Assembly (NCBI GenBank): GCA_043553855.1
Contig: CP121336.1
Location: forward strand, 2,480,001 to 2,544,000
Direction of reading: 5' to 3'
Source: JAUIAS01 sp030425395
Lineage (GTDB): Bacteria; Pseudomonadota; Alphaproteobacteria; Rhodobacterales; Rhodobacteraceae
DNA length: 64,000 nt
The stretch's first letter is position 1. The number at the start of each line of letters is the position of its first letter. Shown here piece after piece: positions 56,951-64,000 of this stretch. The translations under genes were made by a program, and so were the position numbers. The notes beneath the pieces were generated by a model. That model was given only the letters and a program-made list of their open reading frames with translations, did not search any database and was not told where the DNA came from.

Positions 56951-57619
56951 ATGATGAAGCCGATCTTTGCACCCACCGAATTTTCCAAGACCTGCCTTGA
57001 ATTGTTTGGCAATGCCGCGGCGGCCCAATTGCGGCTTGCGCAGGAAATGACCCGCGCCAGCCGCGACCTGTCGCTGTTGCCCTTCAAGGTGACAGGCGTG
57101 TTTCTTGATGCGCCGATTGGCCAGCCCAAGCCCAAGGTGAAGGCCAAAGCCAAAGCCCCGGCAAAGACCGCGCCCAAGGCGGCAGCCAAAGCAGCAGAAA
57201 CCGCGCCTGTCGCGGCCAAACCTGCGGCCCCGAAAGCTGTGGCCCCCACGGATGCGAAAACCGCACCCGCCGCCAAGCCTGCCACGGTCAAGCCTGCCAC
57301 GGTCAAGCCCGCTACCGCCAAACCTGCTGCGGCGGCACCAGTGAAAACTGCGGCCAAGGCTGCAGAAAAAGCACCAGAGACGACACCGGAAACGGCACCT
57401 GCCAAAACCCCCAAAAAGGCCGCGGGCAAAGCCACCGCAAAAACGCCGGTAAAGAAAGCCGCCCCCAAAGCCAAGGCAGCACCAACTCCTGCCAAAGCCG
57501 AGACGGCCAAAGCTGAAACCGCCAAGGCAGACACGCCCAAACCGTCCAAGCGCGCGGCCCCGAAACGCGCGCCGTCCAAGCCCAAGGGGCTGCCGGCATC
57601 TGCGTCCAAGCTGCACTGA
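56951..57619 (+). CDS. Small helical N-terminus fused to a histone-H1-like Lys/Ala/Pro tail
   Basis: 222 residues. About 50 N-terminal residues (FAPTEFSKTCLELFGNAAAAQLRLAQEMTRASRDLSLLPF) form an amphipathic segment. Residues 58-222 are a low-complexity tail of Lys, Ala, Pro and Thr (KVKAKAKAPAKTAPKAAAKA, KPATVKPATVKPATAKPAAA), strongly basic, like AlgP, histone H1 and the C-terminus of the Pseudomonas granule protein PhaF. It starts directly at the previous stop (TAGATGATG). It is probably DNA-binding. A granule-nucleoid link is my inference. Confidence 0.75.
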   Translation: MMKPIFAPTEFSKTCLELFGNAAAAQLRLAQEMTRASRDLSLLPFKVTGVFLDAPIGQPKPKVKAKAKAPAKTAPKAAAKAAETAPVAAKPAAPKAVAPTDAKTAPAAKPATVKPATVKPATAKPAAAAPVKTAAKAAEKAPETTPETAPAKTPKKAAGKATAKTPVKKAAPKAKAAPTPAKAETAKAETAKADTPKPSKRAAPKRAPSKPKGLPASASKLH

Positions 57620-57692
57620 CCCGACCGGGGTTTGTTGGCGTCAGATATCGCGCGCGCTTGACAGCGCGCGCCAGCCTTGCCAACGCTGCGCC

Positions 57693-59141
57693 ATGGTTGA
57701 TTTGCGCCCCGTCGGATATGTGATCGGTCTGGTCGTCGTGTTCCTTGGGGCGATGATGGCCTTTCCGCTTGCCGTCGATCTGCTCGATGGCAACGGCCAC
57801 TGGCCGGTCTTTGCGGAAACCGCCCTGTTGACCATTCTGGGCGGCGGCGTGATTGCGCTGTCCTGTGCCAACGGGGTGGGCAAGGGGCTCACGCTTCAGC
57901 AAACCTTCCTTCTGACCACGCTTGTCTGGGTGGCGCTGCCGTTGTTCGGGGCGCTGCCCTTTGTTCTTGGCGCAACCGAACTGCGGTTTGTCGATGCGTT
58001 CTTCGAGGCAATGTCGGGCCTGACCACCACAGGGTCCACTGTGATTTCCGGGCTTGATACCCTGCCGCATGGCATCCTGCTGTGGCGTGGCATCCTGCAA
58101 TGGCTTGGCGGCATCGGGATCATTGTCGTGGCGATGGTTTTCCTGCCGGAACTCAAGGTCGGTGGGATGCAGATCTTCCGCTCGGAATCCTTTGACACGA
58201 TGGGCAAGATTCTGCCCCGCGCGGTCGAGATTGCGCGCCAGATTTCGGCGATCTATTTCGGAATCACCGTGGCGTGTTTTCTGGCCTATGCCGCTGTCGG
58301 ACTGCAACCGTTTGACGCGGTCGTGCACGCGCTGACCACCGTGTCCACGGGCGGGTTTTCCAATTACGATGCCTCTTTTGGGACGTTTTCAGGAACACCG
58401 GAATATGTCGCCTCGGTTTTCATGATCCTCGCGGCATTGCCGTTTGTGCGCTACGTCCAGATGATCAACGGCAACACTGTCGCGATCTTTCGCGACAGTC
58501 AGGTGCGGGCCTTCGTCGTGACGATACTGGTGCTGGTGATCATCACAACCGAGATGCTGACCCGGATTTTTCCGCACCATTACGAACAGGCGTTCCGGGA
58601 GGCACTGTTCAACATCACGTCAATCATCAGCGGCACGGGCTATGCCAGCGTGGATTACATGGGCTGGGGGCCGGTGCTGATCTCGATGTTCTTTTTCATC
58701 GGGTTGATAGGCGGGTGCGCGGGATCGACCGCCTGCTCGATCAAGATTTTCCGGTATCAGATCCTGTTTGCGTCCATTCGTGCCCAGTTGGCGCGCATCC
58801 GATCGCCCAACGGGGTGTTTGTTCCCCGTTTCGAAGGCCGTGCCGTCACCGATGAGGTCCTCAATTCGGTGCTGTCGTTCTTTGTTTTCTTCGTGGTGCT
58901 CATCGGCCTGTTTACCGTCGCGCTCAGTTTGACGGGGCTGGACCTGATTACCGCGCTGTCGGGTGCCGCGACCGCGCTGGCCAACGTTGGCCCCGGTCTG
59001 GGCGATCAGATCGGCCCGGCCGGGAATTTCGGCGGGCTGAACGACACCGCAAAATGGCTGTTGATCGTCGGCATGTTGCTGGGCCGTCTGGAGCTGATGG
59101 TGGTGCTGGTGCTGTTCACCGTCCGCTTCTGGCGCGCCTGA
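57693..59141 (+). CDS. trkH: TrkH-family potassium uptake channel subunit
   Basis: 482 residues with about ten helices. The four selectivity-filter repeats are visible: TTTGSTVI near residue 110, VSTGGFSNYD near 219, SGTGYASVD near 311, and NVGPGLGDQ near 431. It imports potassium, normally gated by TrkA, which is not in the window. The ATG at 57693 has a weak ribosome site. It follows the small-protein set by 73 bases. Confidence 0.95.
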   Translation: MVDLRPVGYVIGLVVVFLGAMMAFPLAVDLLDGNGHWPVFAETALLTILGGGVIALSCANGVGKGLTLQQTFLLTTLVWVALPLFGALPFVLGATELRFVDAFFEAMSGLTTTGSTVISGLDTLPHGILLWRGILQWLGGIGIIVVAMVFLPELKVGGMQIFRSESFDTMGKILPRAVEIARQISAIYFGITVACFLAYAAVGLQPFDAVVHALTTVSTGGFSNYDASFGTFSGTPEYVASVFMILAALPFVRYVQMINGNTVAIFRDSQVRAFVVTILVLVIITTEMLTRIFPHHYEQAFREALFNITSIISGTGYASVDYMGWGPVLISMFFFIGLIGGCAGSTACSIKIFRYQILFASIRAQLARIRSPNGVFVPRFEGRAVTDEVLNSVLSFFVFFVVLIGLFTVALSLTGLDLITALSGAATALANVGPGLGDQIGPAGNFGGLNDTAKWLLIVGMLLGRLELMVVLVLFTVRFWRA

Positions 59142-59165
59142 CCCGATTGGCCTGATCCAAGAATA

Positions 59166-59198
59166 AGAAAACGCCCCGCCGGACAGGCCAGCGGGGCG
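59166..59198 (-). terminator. Terminator for the pseudoprotease gene
   Basis: An eight-pair stem CGCCCCGC/GCGGGGCG (59172-59179 with 59191-59198). On the minus strand it is followed by TTTTCTTATT. It lies just after the stop at 59229, between convergent genes. Confidence 0.8.
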
Positions 59199-59228
59199 CG
59201 ATTTCATCGGCGGTAACCGCCGCGCGGT

Positions 59229-61043
59229 TCAGTCCCAGCAACCGACCAGAACCGTCATCTCCCCGGCCCGGCGGGCAAGCTGTGGCGGCGGCAGATCGTT
59301 GAGCGGGGCAACAAGTTCCGTTGCAACCCCGGCACTGTCGAGAAATGACAGGATCGCATCGCCGCGCGCGGCAAAGTTCACTTGGTCGGGCAATTGCACC
59401 ATGCTGTCGCGGCGCGGCAGCAGCATCCCGATGACCAATCCGTCCTGCGTGACCGCCGGGCCTCCGGCGTCGCCTTCCTGCGGCTGCATGGACATCCGCG
59501 CCAGCGTTTCTTCACCTCCAAGGCCGCGCACGTCTTCCAACGTGCCATAGGTCAGCGTTGGTGCGCCAAGCACACCGCCAAAGGAATACCCCGAAACGGC
59601 GATTTCGCTTTGCAGGCGCGGGGTGTTGCTGCGGAAGGCCGCGAATTGCGACGGGGCCAGCGCCTGCACCGGGGCCAGTATCGCAACCCCAAGGGCCGCA
59701 TCCTGTGCCACGATACGCGCCTCATAATCGTCGATCGTGATCCGGGTGCAGCCCGCAACCGCCTGCGTGGTGGTCACGGTTGTGCCCTTGGCATCGACGA
59801 AAAAGCCCGACCGCGTCAGGCGCGGCGTGCGCACCGTCAGACCGGACACAAGGTTCACGTCCTGCACCAGATCACCGCCCGCTGTCGGATCCAGCACGCC
59901 GGGAAGGCGTTGAAAGCTGTCGCGCATCGCGGCCAGAACCCGCGTCCGGCGGTCTTCGTCATTGCCGGGCCATACAAGGATAAAGCCCTTGATCTCGCCA
60001 TCTTCGAGAACCGCTTCGGCATAGCTTGCGATATCCTGCCCCATCCCTTCGATGACAAAGCTGTCGCGCTTGCGTTCGCGCGGGCCTTCGATCGGGATGA
60101 TCTCAAGGGTTTGCAGAATGTCGAACAGGCCAAACAGCGTCGCGCGGTCCCCCGGCTGGCTGATCAGCATGACGCGGATGCCCGACCCGTCGATGGAATT
60201 GTATTGCGCGAAGGGCGGCTCGTAGCGGTCAAAGGCGACGACCCCCATCGGCATGGACATTTCGATCCCTGCCTCTGTGTCGGCGACCCGGCGCATGCCG
60301 ACGCTGATCAGGGGCGCGTTGTAGGCATCCATCAATTCGCTGCGCTGGCGGGTTGTCAGAACCCCGCTGGGGTCATACCCGCGGTCAAGCTGCCAGGCCG
60401 ACATCGCCCCGCGCGTGCCACGCCCGAAAGCCCCGTCAATCGTGGAATTGTAATACCCCGCCCACCGCAATGCGATCTGCAAATCACGCCGTTCCGCGGC
60501 GGTCAGGGCCGCTTCGCTGCGGCGTGCCTCGGCCGGGGTTTCGTCATAGACAACCGGTTCGGGTGCTAGCTCTGGCGCGGGTTCGGCTGCCGCCTGCGGC
60601 TCGGTTGCGGGCTGAATCACCGGTTCCACCGCGGGCAGGGTGCTGGGCTGGGTCCCGGCCACTTGCTCCGAGACAGGTGCTTGTGCCACCGTGCCCCGGT
60701 TCAGGGCGTTTTCGCCCACCGGCCAGAACTGTTCGCGCAGGCGGCCTGACACCTGAAGATAGCTGTCGCGCGGAATGGCCCGTTCACGGCGATAGACCTG
60801 CAACACGCGCGCGGCATCCTCGCGGGTGTAGGGGCCCAGAAGAACCCCATACCAGCCCGCGCCAAGCGCGAACCCGTGCACATCCGGCAAACTGGCGGCA
60901 TATTCGCGCACAGAGGCCTGCGCGGCGGTCAGGCTTGGCTGCGCTTCGATCTGGACCCAAACAAGATCCTGCGAGTCTTGCGCCTTTGCCGCCTGCGAGA
61001 ATACCGCCAGCGCCAAAAGCAGAGAGGCGAGAAATGCCTTCAT
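59229..61043 (-). CDS. SPOR and peptidoglycan-binding protein with a degenerate trypsin-like domain
   Basis: 604 residues. A signal peptide (FLASLLLALAVFSQAAKA) is followed by a SPOR-like domain (WVQIEAQPSLTAAQASVREYAASL, GWYGVLLGPYTREDAARVLQVYRR), a Pro/Ala/Glu linker, a PG_binding_1 domain (RRDLQIALRWAGYYNSTIDGAFGRGTRGAMSAWQ), an unassigned middle domain and a C-terminal trypsin-like fold. The position of the catalytic Ser is Ala526 (EGDAGGPAV in place of GDSGGP) and the His position reads TTTQAVAGC. It is therefore a pseudoprotease, probably a wall-associated sensor or scaffold. Start at 61043, from the signal peptide. Confidence 0.85.
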   Translation of the reverse strand: MKAFLASLLLALAVFSQAAKAQDSQDLVWVQIEAQPSLTAAQASVREYAASLPDVHGFALGAGWYGVLLGPYTREDAARVLQVYRRERAIPRDSYLQVSGRLREQFWPVGENALNRGTVAQAPVSEQVAGTQPSTLPAVEPVIQPATEPQAAAEPAPELAPEPVVYDETPAEARRSEAALTAAERRDLQIALRWAGYYNSTIDGAFGRGTRGAMSAWQLDRGYDPSGVLTTRQRSELMDAYNAPLISVGMRRVADTEAGIEMSMPMGVVAFDRYEPPFAQYNSIDGSGIRVMLISQPGDRATLFGLFDILQTLEIIPIEGPRERKRDSFVIEGMGQDIASYAEAVLEDGEIKGFILVWPGNDEDRRTRVLAAMRDSFQRLPGVLDPTAGGDLVQDVNLVSGLTVRTPRLTRSGFFVDAKGTTVTTTQAVAGCTRITIDDYEARIVAQDAALGVAILAPVQALAPSQFAAFRSNTPRLQSEIAVSGYSFGGVLGAPTLTYGTLEDVRGLGGEETLARMSMQPQEGDAGGPAVTQDGLVIGMLLPRRDSMVQLPDQVNFAARGDAILSFLDSAGVATELVAPLNDLPPPQLARRAGEMTVLVGCWD

Positions 61044-61301
61044 GGTTGCATCTAACCCTTTGTTCCAAAAATTTGCGACAGATAAACAGGAAATCCCCGG
61101 GATGGCCATGCCTTTCGGCCTCTCGAACACAACCGGTTCACCAAGGGTTTTCCCCCGCGTTTGCTGTGTTCGGTTTCCGTTGACCCTGTCGGCCCGCAGG
61201 CATAGGTAAGGCGCGCATTCTCACCGCCCCAGAAGGCCCGCCCCGCAAAGGTCCGCCGCATTGACCCGCTACGGATGGCCGCCGCAGAAGGATCGACCAA
61301 G

Positions 61302-62222
61302 ATGACCGGCACACCGCGCAGTTTTCAGGACATCATCCTGCGTCTGCAAAGCTATTGGGCCGCGCAGGGATGCGCGATCATGCAGCCCTACGACATGGAA
61401 GTCGGCGCGGGCACCTTTCATCCGGCCACCACCTTGCGCAGCCTCGGCTCAAACCCTTGGGCGGCGGCCTATGTCCAGCCGTCACGCCGTCCCACGGACG
61501 GGCGCTATGGCGAAAATCCGAACCGGCTTCAGCACTACTACCAGTATCAGGTGCTGATCAAACCATCGCCGCCAAACCTGCAAGAGCTTTATCTCGGGTC
61601 GCTCGAAGCCATCGGCATCGACATGAACCTGCACGATATCCGCTTTGTCGAGGATGACTGGGAAAGCCCGACGCTGGGCGCATGGGGGCTGGGCTGGGAG
61701 GTCTGGTGCGACGGCATGGAAGTATCCCAGTTCACCTATTTCCAGCAGGTCGGCGGGCATGACTGTCACCCGGTCTCGGGCGAGCTGACCTATGGTCTGG
61801 AACGTCTTGCGATGTATGTGCTGGGCGTCGATCACGTGATGGACATGCCGTTCAACGATCCCGACGCCCCGATTGCGCTGTCTTATGGCGACGTGTTCCG
61901 CCAGACCGAAGAAGAATACGCGCGCTGGAATTTTGACGTGGCCAACACGGAGGTGCTTTTGCGCCACTTCGAAGAGGCCGAAGCCGAATGCGAGGCGATC
62001 CTGTCGCAACCGCATCAGGACCCCAAGACCGGCAAGCGTATCATCATGGCGCATCCCGCCTATGACCAGTGCATCAAGGCCAGCCATATCTTTAACTTGC
62101 TGGACGCGCGCGGCGTGATTTCGGTGACCGAACGGCAATCCTATATCGGCCGGGTGCGGGCCTTGGCCAAGCAATGCGCCGATGCCTTTGTCCAGACGCG
62201 TGCAGGTGGGTTTGCGGAATGA
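61302..62222 (+). CDS. glyQ: Glycyl-tRNA synthetase, alpha subunit
   Basis: 306 residues. Family features: FQDIILRLQSYWAAQGCAIMQPYDMEVGAGTFHPATTLRSLG, YVQPSRRPTDGRYGENPNRLQHYYQYQVLIKPSP (motif 2) and TYGLERLAMYVLGVDHVMDMPFN (motif 3). The start at 61302 is preferred because GAAGGA lies nine bases upstream; a second in-frame ATG is at 61275. It forms the alpha2beta2 enzyme with glyS. The stop overlaps the DUF6446 ATG (ATGA). Confidence 0.97.
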   Translation: MTGTPRSFQDIILRLQSYWAAQGCAIMQPYDMEVGAGTFHPATTLRSLGSNPWAAAYVQPSRRPTDGRYGENPNRLQHYYQYQVLIKPSPPNLQELYLGSLEAIGIDMNLHDIRFVEDDWESPTLGAWGLGWEVWCDGMEVSQFTYFQQVGGHDCHPVSGELTYGLERLAMYVLGVDHVMDMPFNDPDAPIALSYGDVFRQTEEEYARWNFDVANTEVLLRHFEEAEAECEAILSQPHQDPKTGKRIIMAHPAYDQCIKASHIFNLLDARGVISVTERQSYIGRVRALAKQCADAFVQTRAGGFAE

Positions 62223-62746
62223 ACGGAAAAATTCTGGGGATCGTGATCTTGGTATCTGGCCTTATCGCCGGTGCGGCGCTCTATTATCTGCAAATCTACG
62301 GGTTCTACCGCGAACTGCCCGCCGCCGAGGTGGGACAGATCGAACTGGTGTCCCTGTCCAGCGGCGATCCGGAAACCATCCTGTCCGGGGATATCCGGGC
62401 AATCGACGCCGACAGCAGCCCGATCCGCTTTCGCGCCTGTTTCACCACGACGGCCAGCCTGCCGATGCTGACCGAAACCTATTCCATGGTTGACGGTGCA
62501 GAGCCGCGCAACGCGCCCGACTGGTTCGACTGTTTCGATGCGCCCGCGCTCGCCGCCGAGATCAAGGCCGGCACCGCGCTGACCTTTCTTGGGGCCAAGA
62601 ACATCCACTATGGCGTGGACCGTATCGTCGCCATCACCGAGGACGGGCGCGGCTATGTCTGGCACGACCTGAACGCATGCGGTGAGAAAGCTTATGACGG
62701 CACCGTCGTCGGAGAAGAATGCCCACCCCGCCCGGAGGCGAACTGA
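62219..62746 (+). CDS. DUF6446-like membrane-anchored protein
   Basis: 175 residues. An N-terminal membrane helix (KILGIVILVSGLIAGAALYYLQIYGFY) is followed by a soluble domain with four cysteines (RACFTT, DCFDAP, NACGEK, EECPPR). It is regularly found between glyQ and glyS in Rhodobacteraceae, overlapping both by one to four bases. Function unknown. The tight coupling suggests matched expression with glycyl-tRNA synthetase rather than a direct part in it. Confidence 0.83.
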   Translation: MNGKILGIVILVSGLIAGAALYYLQIYGFYRELPAAEVGQIELVSLSSGDPETILSGDIRAIDADSSPIRFRACFTTTASLPMLTETYSMVDGAEPRNAPDWFDCFDAPALAAEIKAGTALTFLGAKNIHYGVDRIVAITEDGRGYVWHDLNACGEKAYDGTVVGEECPPRPEAN

Positions 62747-64000
62747 TGCCCGATCTTCTGATTGAACTGTTTTCCGAGGAAATCCCCGCGCGCATGCAGC
62801 GCCGCGCCGCCGACGACCTGCGCAAGCGGATAACCGACGGTCTGGTCGAGGCGGGCCTCACCTATGCCCACGCGGCGGCCTTTTCGACACCGCGTCGCCT
62901 GACGCTGGCAGTCGAGGGCTTGCTCGATGCCAGCCCCGCGCAGCGCGAGGAACGCAAAGGCCCGCGCGTGGATGCGCCCGACAAGGCGATCGAAGGCTTT
63001 CTGCGGGGCGCGGGCCTGACCCGCGATCAACTGGAACAGCGCGACACGCCCAAGGGGCCGGTGTTCTTTGCAGTGATCGAAAAACCGGGGCGCGCGGCGT
63101 CCGACATTGTCGCCGAAGTGCTGGAAGCGACGATCCGCACCTTCCCTTGGCCGAAATCCATGCGCTGGGGCGCGGGCAGTCTGCGGTGGGTGCGCCCGTT
63201 GCACTCGATCCTGTGTATCCTGACCCGCGAAGATGGTGCCAACGTTGTGCCCCTGAACGTTGACGGGATTGAGGCTGGCAACACCACGCGCGGCCACCGT
63301 TTCCTGTCGCCGGATGCGTTTTCCGTCACGTCCTTCGATGACTACGCCGCCAAGCTGAAGCGCGCGCATGTGATCCTCAACCCGCAGGAACGCGCCGATG
63401 CGATCTGGGCCGAGGCCACGAACCTCGCCTTTGCCGCAGGTCTGGACGTGGTCGAAGACACGGGCCTTCTGGCCGAGGTCGCAGGCCTTGTCGAATGGCC
63501 GGTGCCCCTGATGGGCGAGATCGGGGCCGAGTTCCTCGACCTGCCGCCCGAGGTGCTTCGGACGTCGATGAAAGAGCATCAGAAGTTCTTTTCGGTGCGC
63601 AATACGTCCACGGGCCGGATTGAACGGTTTGTCACCGTGGCCAACCGGACGACGGCGGATCATGGCGTCACGATCCTCAAGGGTAACCAGAAGGTTCTTG
63701 CCGCGCGTCTGGCGGATGCCAAGTTCTTTTGGGAAAACGACCTGCGCGAGGCCAAGGCGGGCATGAACGGCTGGCTGCAAGCCCTTGACGCAGTGACCTT
63801 TCACAACAAGCTGGGCACGCAGGGCGAACGCATCGCGCGGATCACCGCGCTGGCCGGAGAACTGGCACCCTCTGTCGGTGCGGATGTGGCGCAAGCGCAA
63901 ACCGCCGCCCGGATCGCCAAGGCCGATCTAAGCTCTGAAATGGTTTACGAATTCCCCGAACTTCAGGGGCTAATGGGCCGCTATTACGCCACTTCTGCGG
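62746..64000 (+). CDS. glyS: Glycyl-tRNA synthetase, beta subunit (3' end outside the window)
   Basis: 418 residues are in the window; the complete subunit is near 690. MPDLLIELFSEEIPARMQRRA, FSTPRRLTLAVEGLLD, PWPKSMRWGAGSLRWVRPLHSILCIL and LKGNQKVLAARLADAKFFWENDLR are characteristic. The start overlaps the previous stop by one base (TGATG). The frame is open at base 64000. Confidence 0.97.
   Translation, partial: MPDLLIELFSEEIPARMQRRAADDLRKRITDGLVEAGLTYAHAAAFSTPRRLTLAVEGLLDASPAQREERKGPRVDAPDKAIEGFLRGAGLTRDQLEQRDTPKGPVFFAVIEKPGRAASDIVAEVLEATIRTFPWPKSMRWGAGSLRWVRPLHSILCILTREDGANVVPLNVDGIEAGNTTRGHRFLSPDAFSVTSFDDYAAKLKRAHVILNPQERADAIWAEATNLAFAAGLDVVEDTGLLAEVAGLVEWPVPLMGEIGAEFLDLPPEVLRTSMKEHQKFFSVRNTSTGRIERFVTVANRTTADHGVTILKGNQKVLAARLADAKFFWENDLREAKAGMNGWLQALDAVTFHNKLGTQGERIARITALAGELAPSVGADVAQAQTAARIAKADLSSEMVYEFPELQGLMGRYYATSA

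Noticed and set aside
56296..57616. Two long minus-strand open frames rich in Ala/Gly/Phe/Leu/Arg, opposite the basic-tail gene
   Set aside because: They mirror the repetitive Lys/Ala/Pro codons of the plus strand; there is no start site or independent support. The plus-strand genes are coupled in series.

Overview
The window reads as a chromosomal segment of an alphaproteobacterium of the family Rhodobacteraceae (roseobacter group). The evidence is the high-GC coding, alphaproteobacterial signatures (PhaR-type operator sequences, a SAM-II riboswitch, a GTTC-N7-GTTC SOS box) and many small proteins that I know mainly from this family (DUF6446 between glyQ and glyS, DUF6524, DUF2842, a fused FdsB). 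I see no rRNA, tRNA, CRISPR array, prophage, transposase or integrase. Family assignments are from memory of the families, not from searches.

Layout. 1-1356: the start of a bufferin-type metal-binding peptide operon (bufA-bufB-bufC, cut by the window edge). 1578-4483: thrS and an alpha/beta hydrolase. 4543-9070: the polyhydroxybutyrate module, phaZ diverging from phaC-phaP-phaR, with several CTGC-N3/4-GCAG sites. 9090-18618: a ten-kilobase minus-strand cluster, consisting of a polar amino acid/amine ABC importer (ATPase, binding protein, two permeases), two glutamine-synthetase-like ligases, a GATase, a PuuB-like oxidase and a class IV aminotransferase, probably for gamma-glutamylated amine breakdown. 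18746-20693: an unusual operon of DUF1330, two TerB paralogues and a cytosolic PhnD-like protein. 20963-23900: pyrG with a secreted protein, and secG. 24029-25718: a cobalt-type nitrile hydratase (alpha, beta, accessory). 26244-33879: purA, a large acidic protein, thiN, a DMT exporter, serine dehydratase and a GST. 34026-40613: rpiA, gor, hflK-hflC-DUF2065-degP.

40671-48842: a lipoprotein, an SOS-box-driven fragment of DnaE2 (OB domain only), ferredoxin, purD, xseA and an FdsB subunit without its catalytic partner. 49102-52615: yhhN-ftsY-EamA-yciB. 53685-55030: metZ under a promoter, SAM-II riboswitch and terminator. 55218-57619: folE2, then a three-gene set of small proteins, one with a histone-H1-like Lys/Ala/Pro tail, behind two PhaR-like sites. 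57693-64000: trkH, a SPOR/peptidoglycan-binding protein with a degenerate protease domain, and glyQ-DUF6446-glyS (cut by the window edge).

Most of the window is ordinary housekeeping. The parts most worth following are (a) the small-protein operon at 56508-57619, which may be a second PhaR-controlled granule/nucleoid module; (b) the apparently leaderless, LexA-controlled DnaE2 OB-fold gene at 41280-41699; (c) the pseudoprotease at 59229-61043; and (d) the DUF1330-TerB-TerB-PhnD operon.
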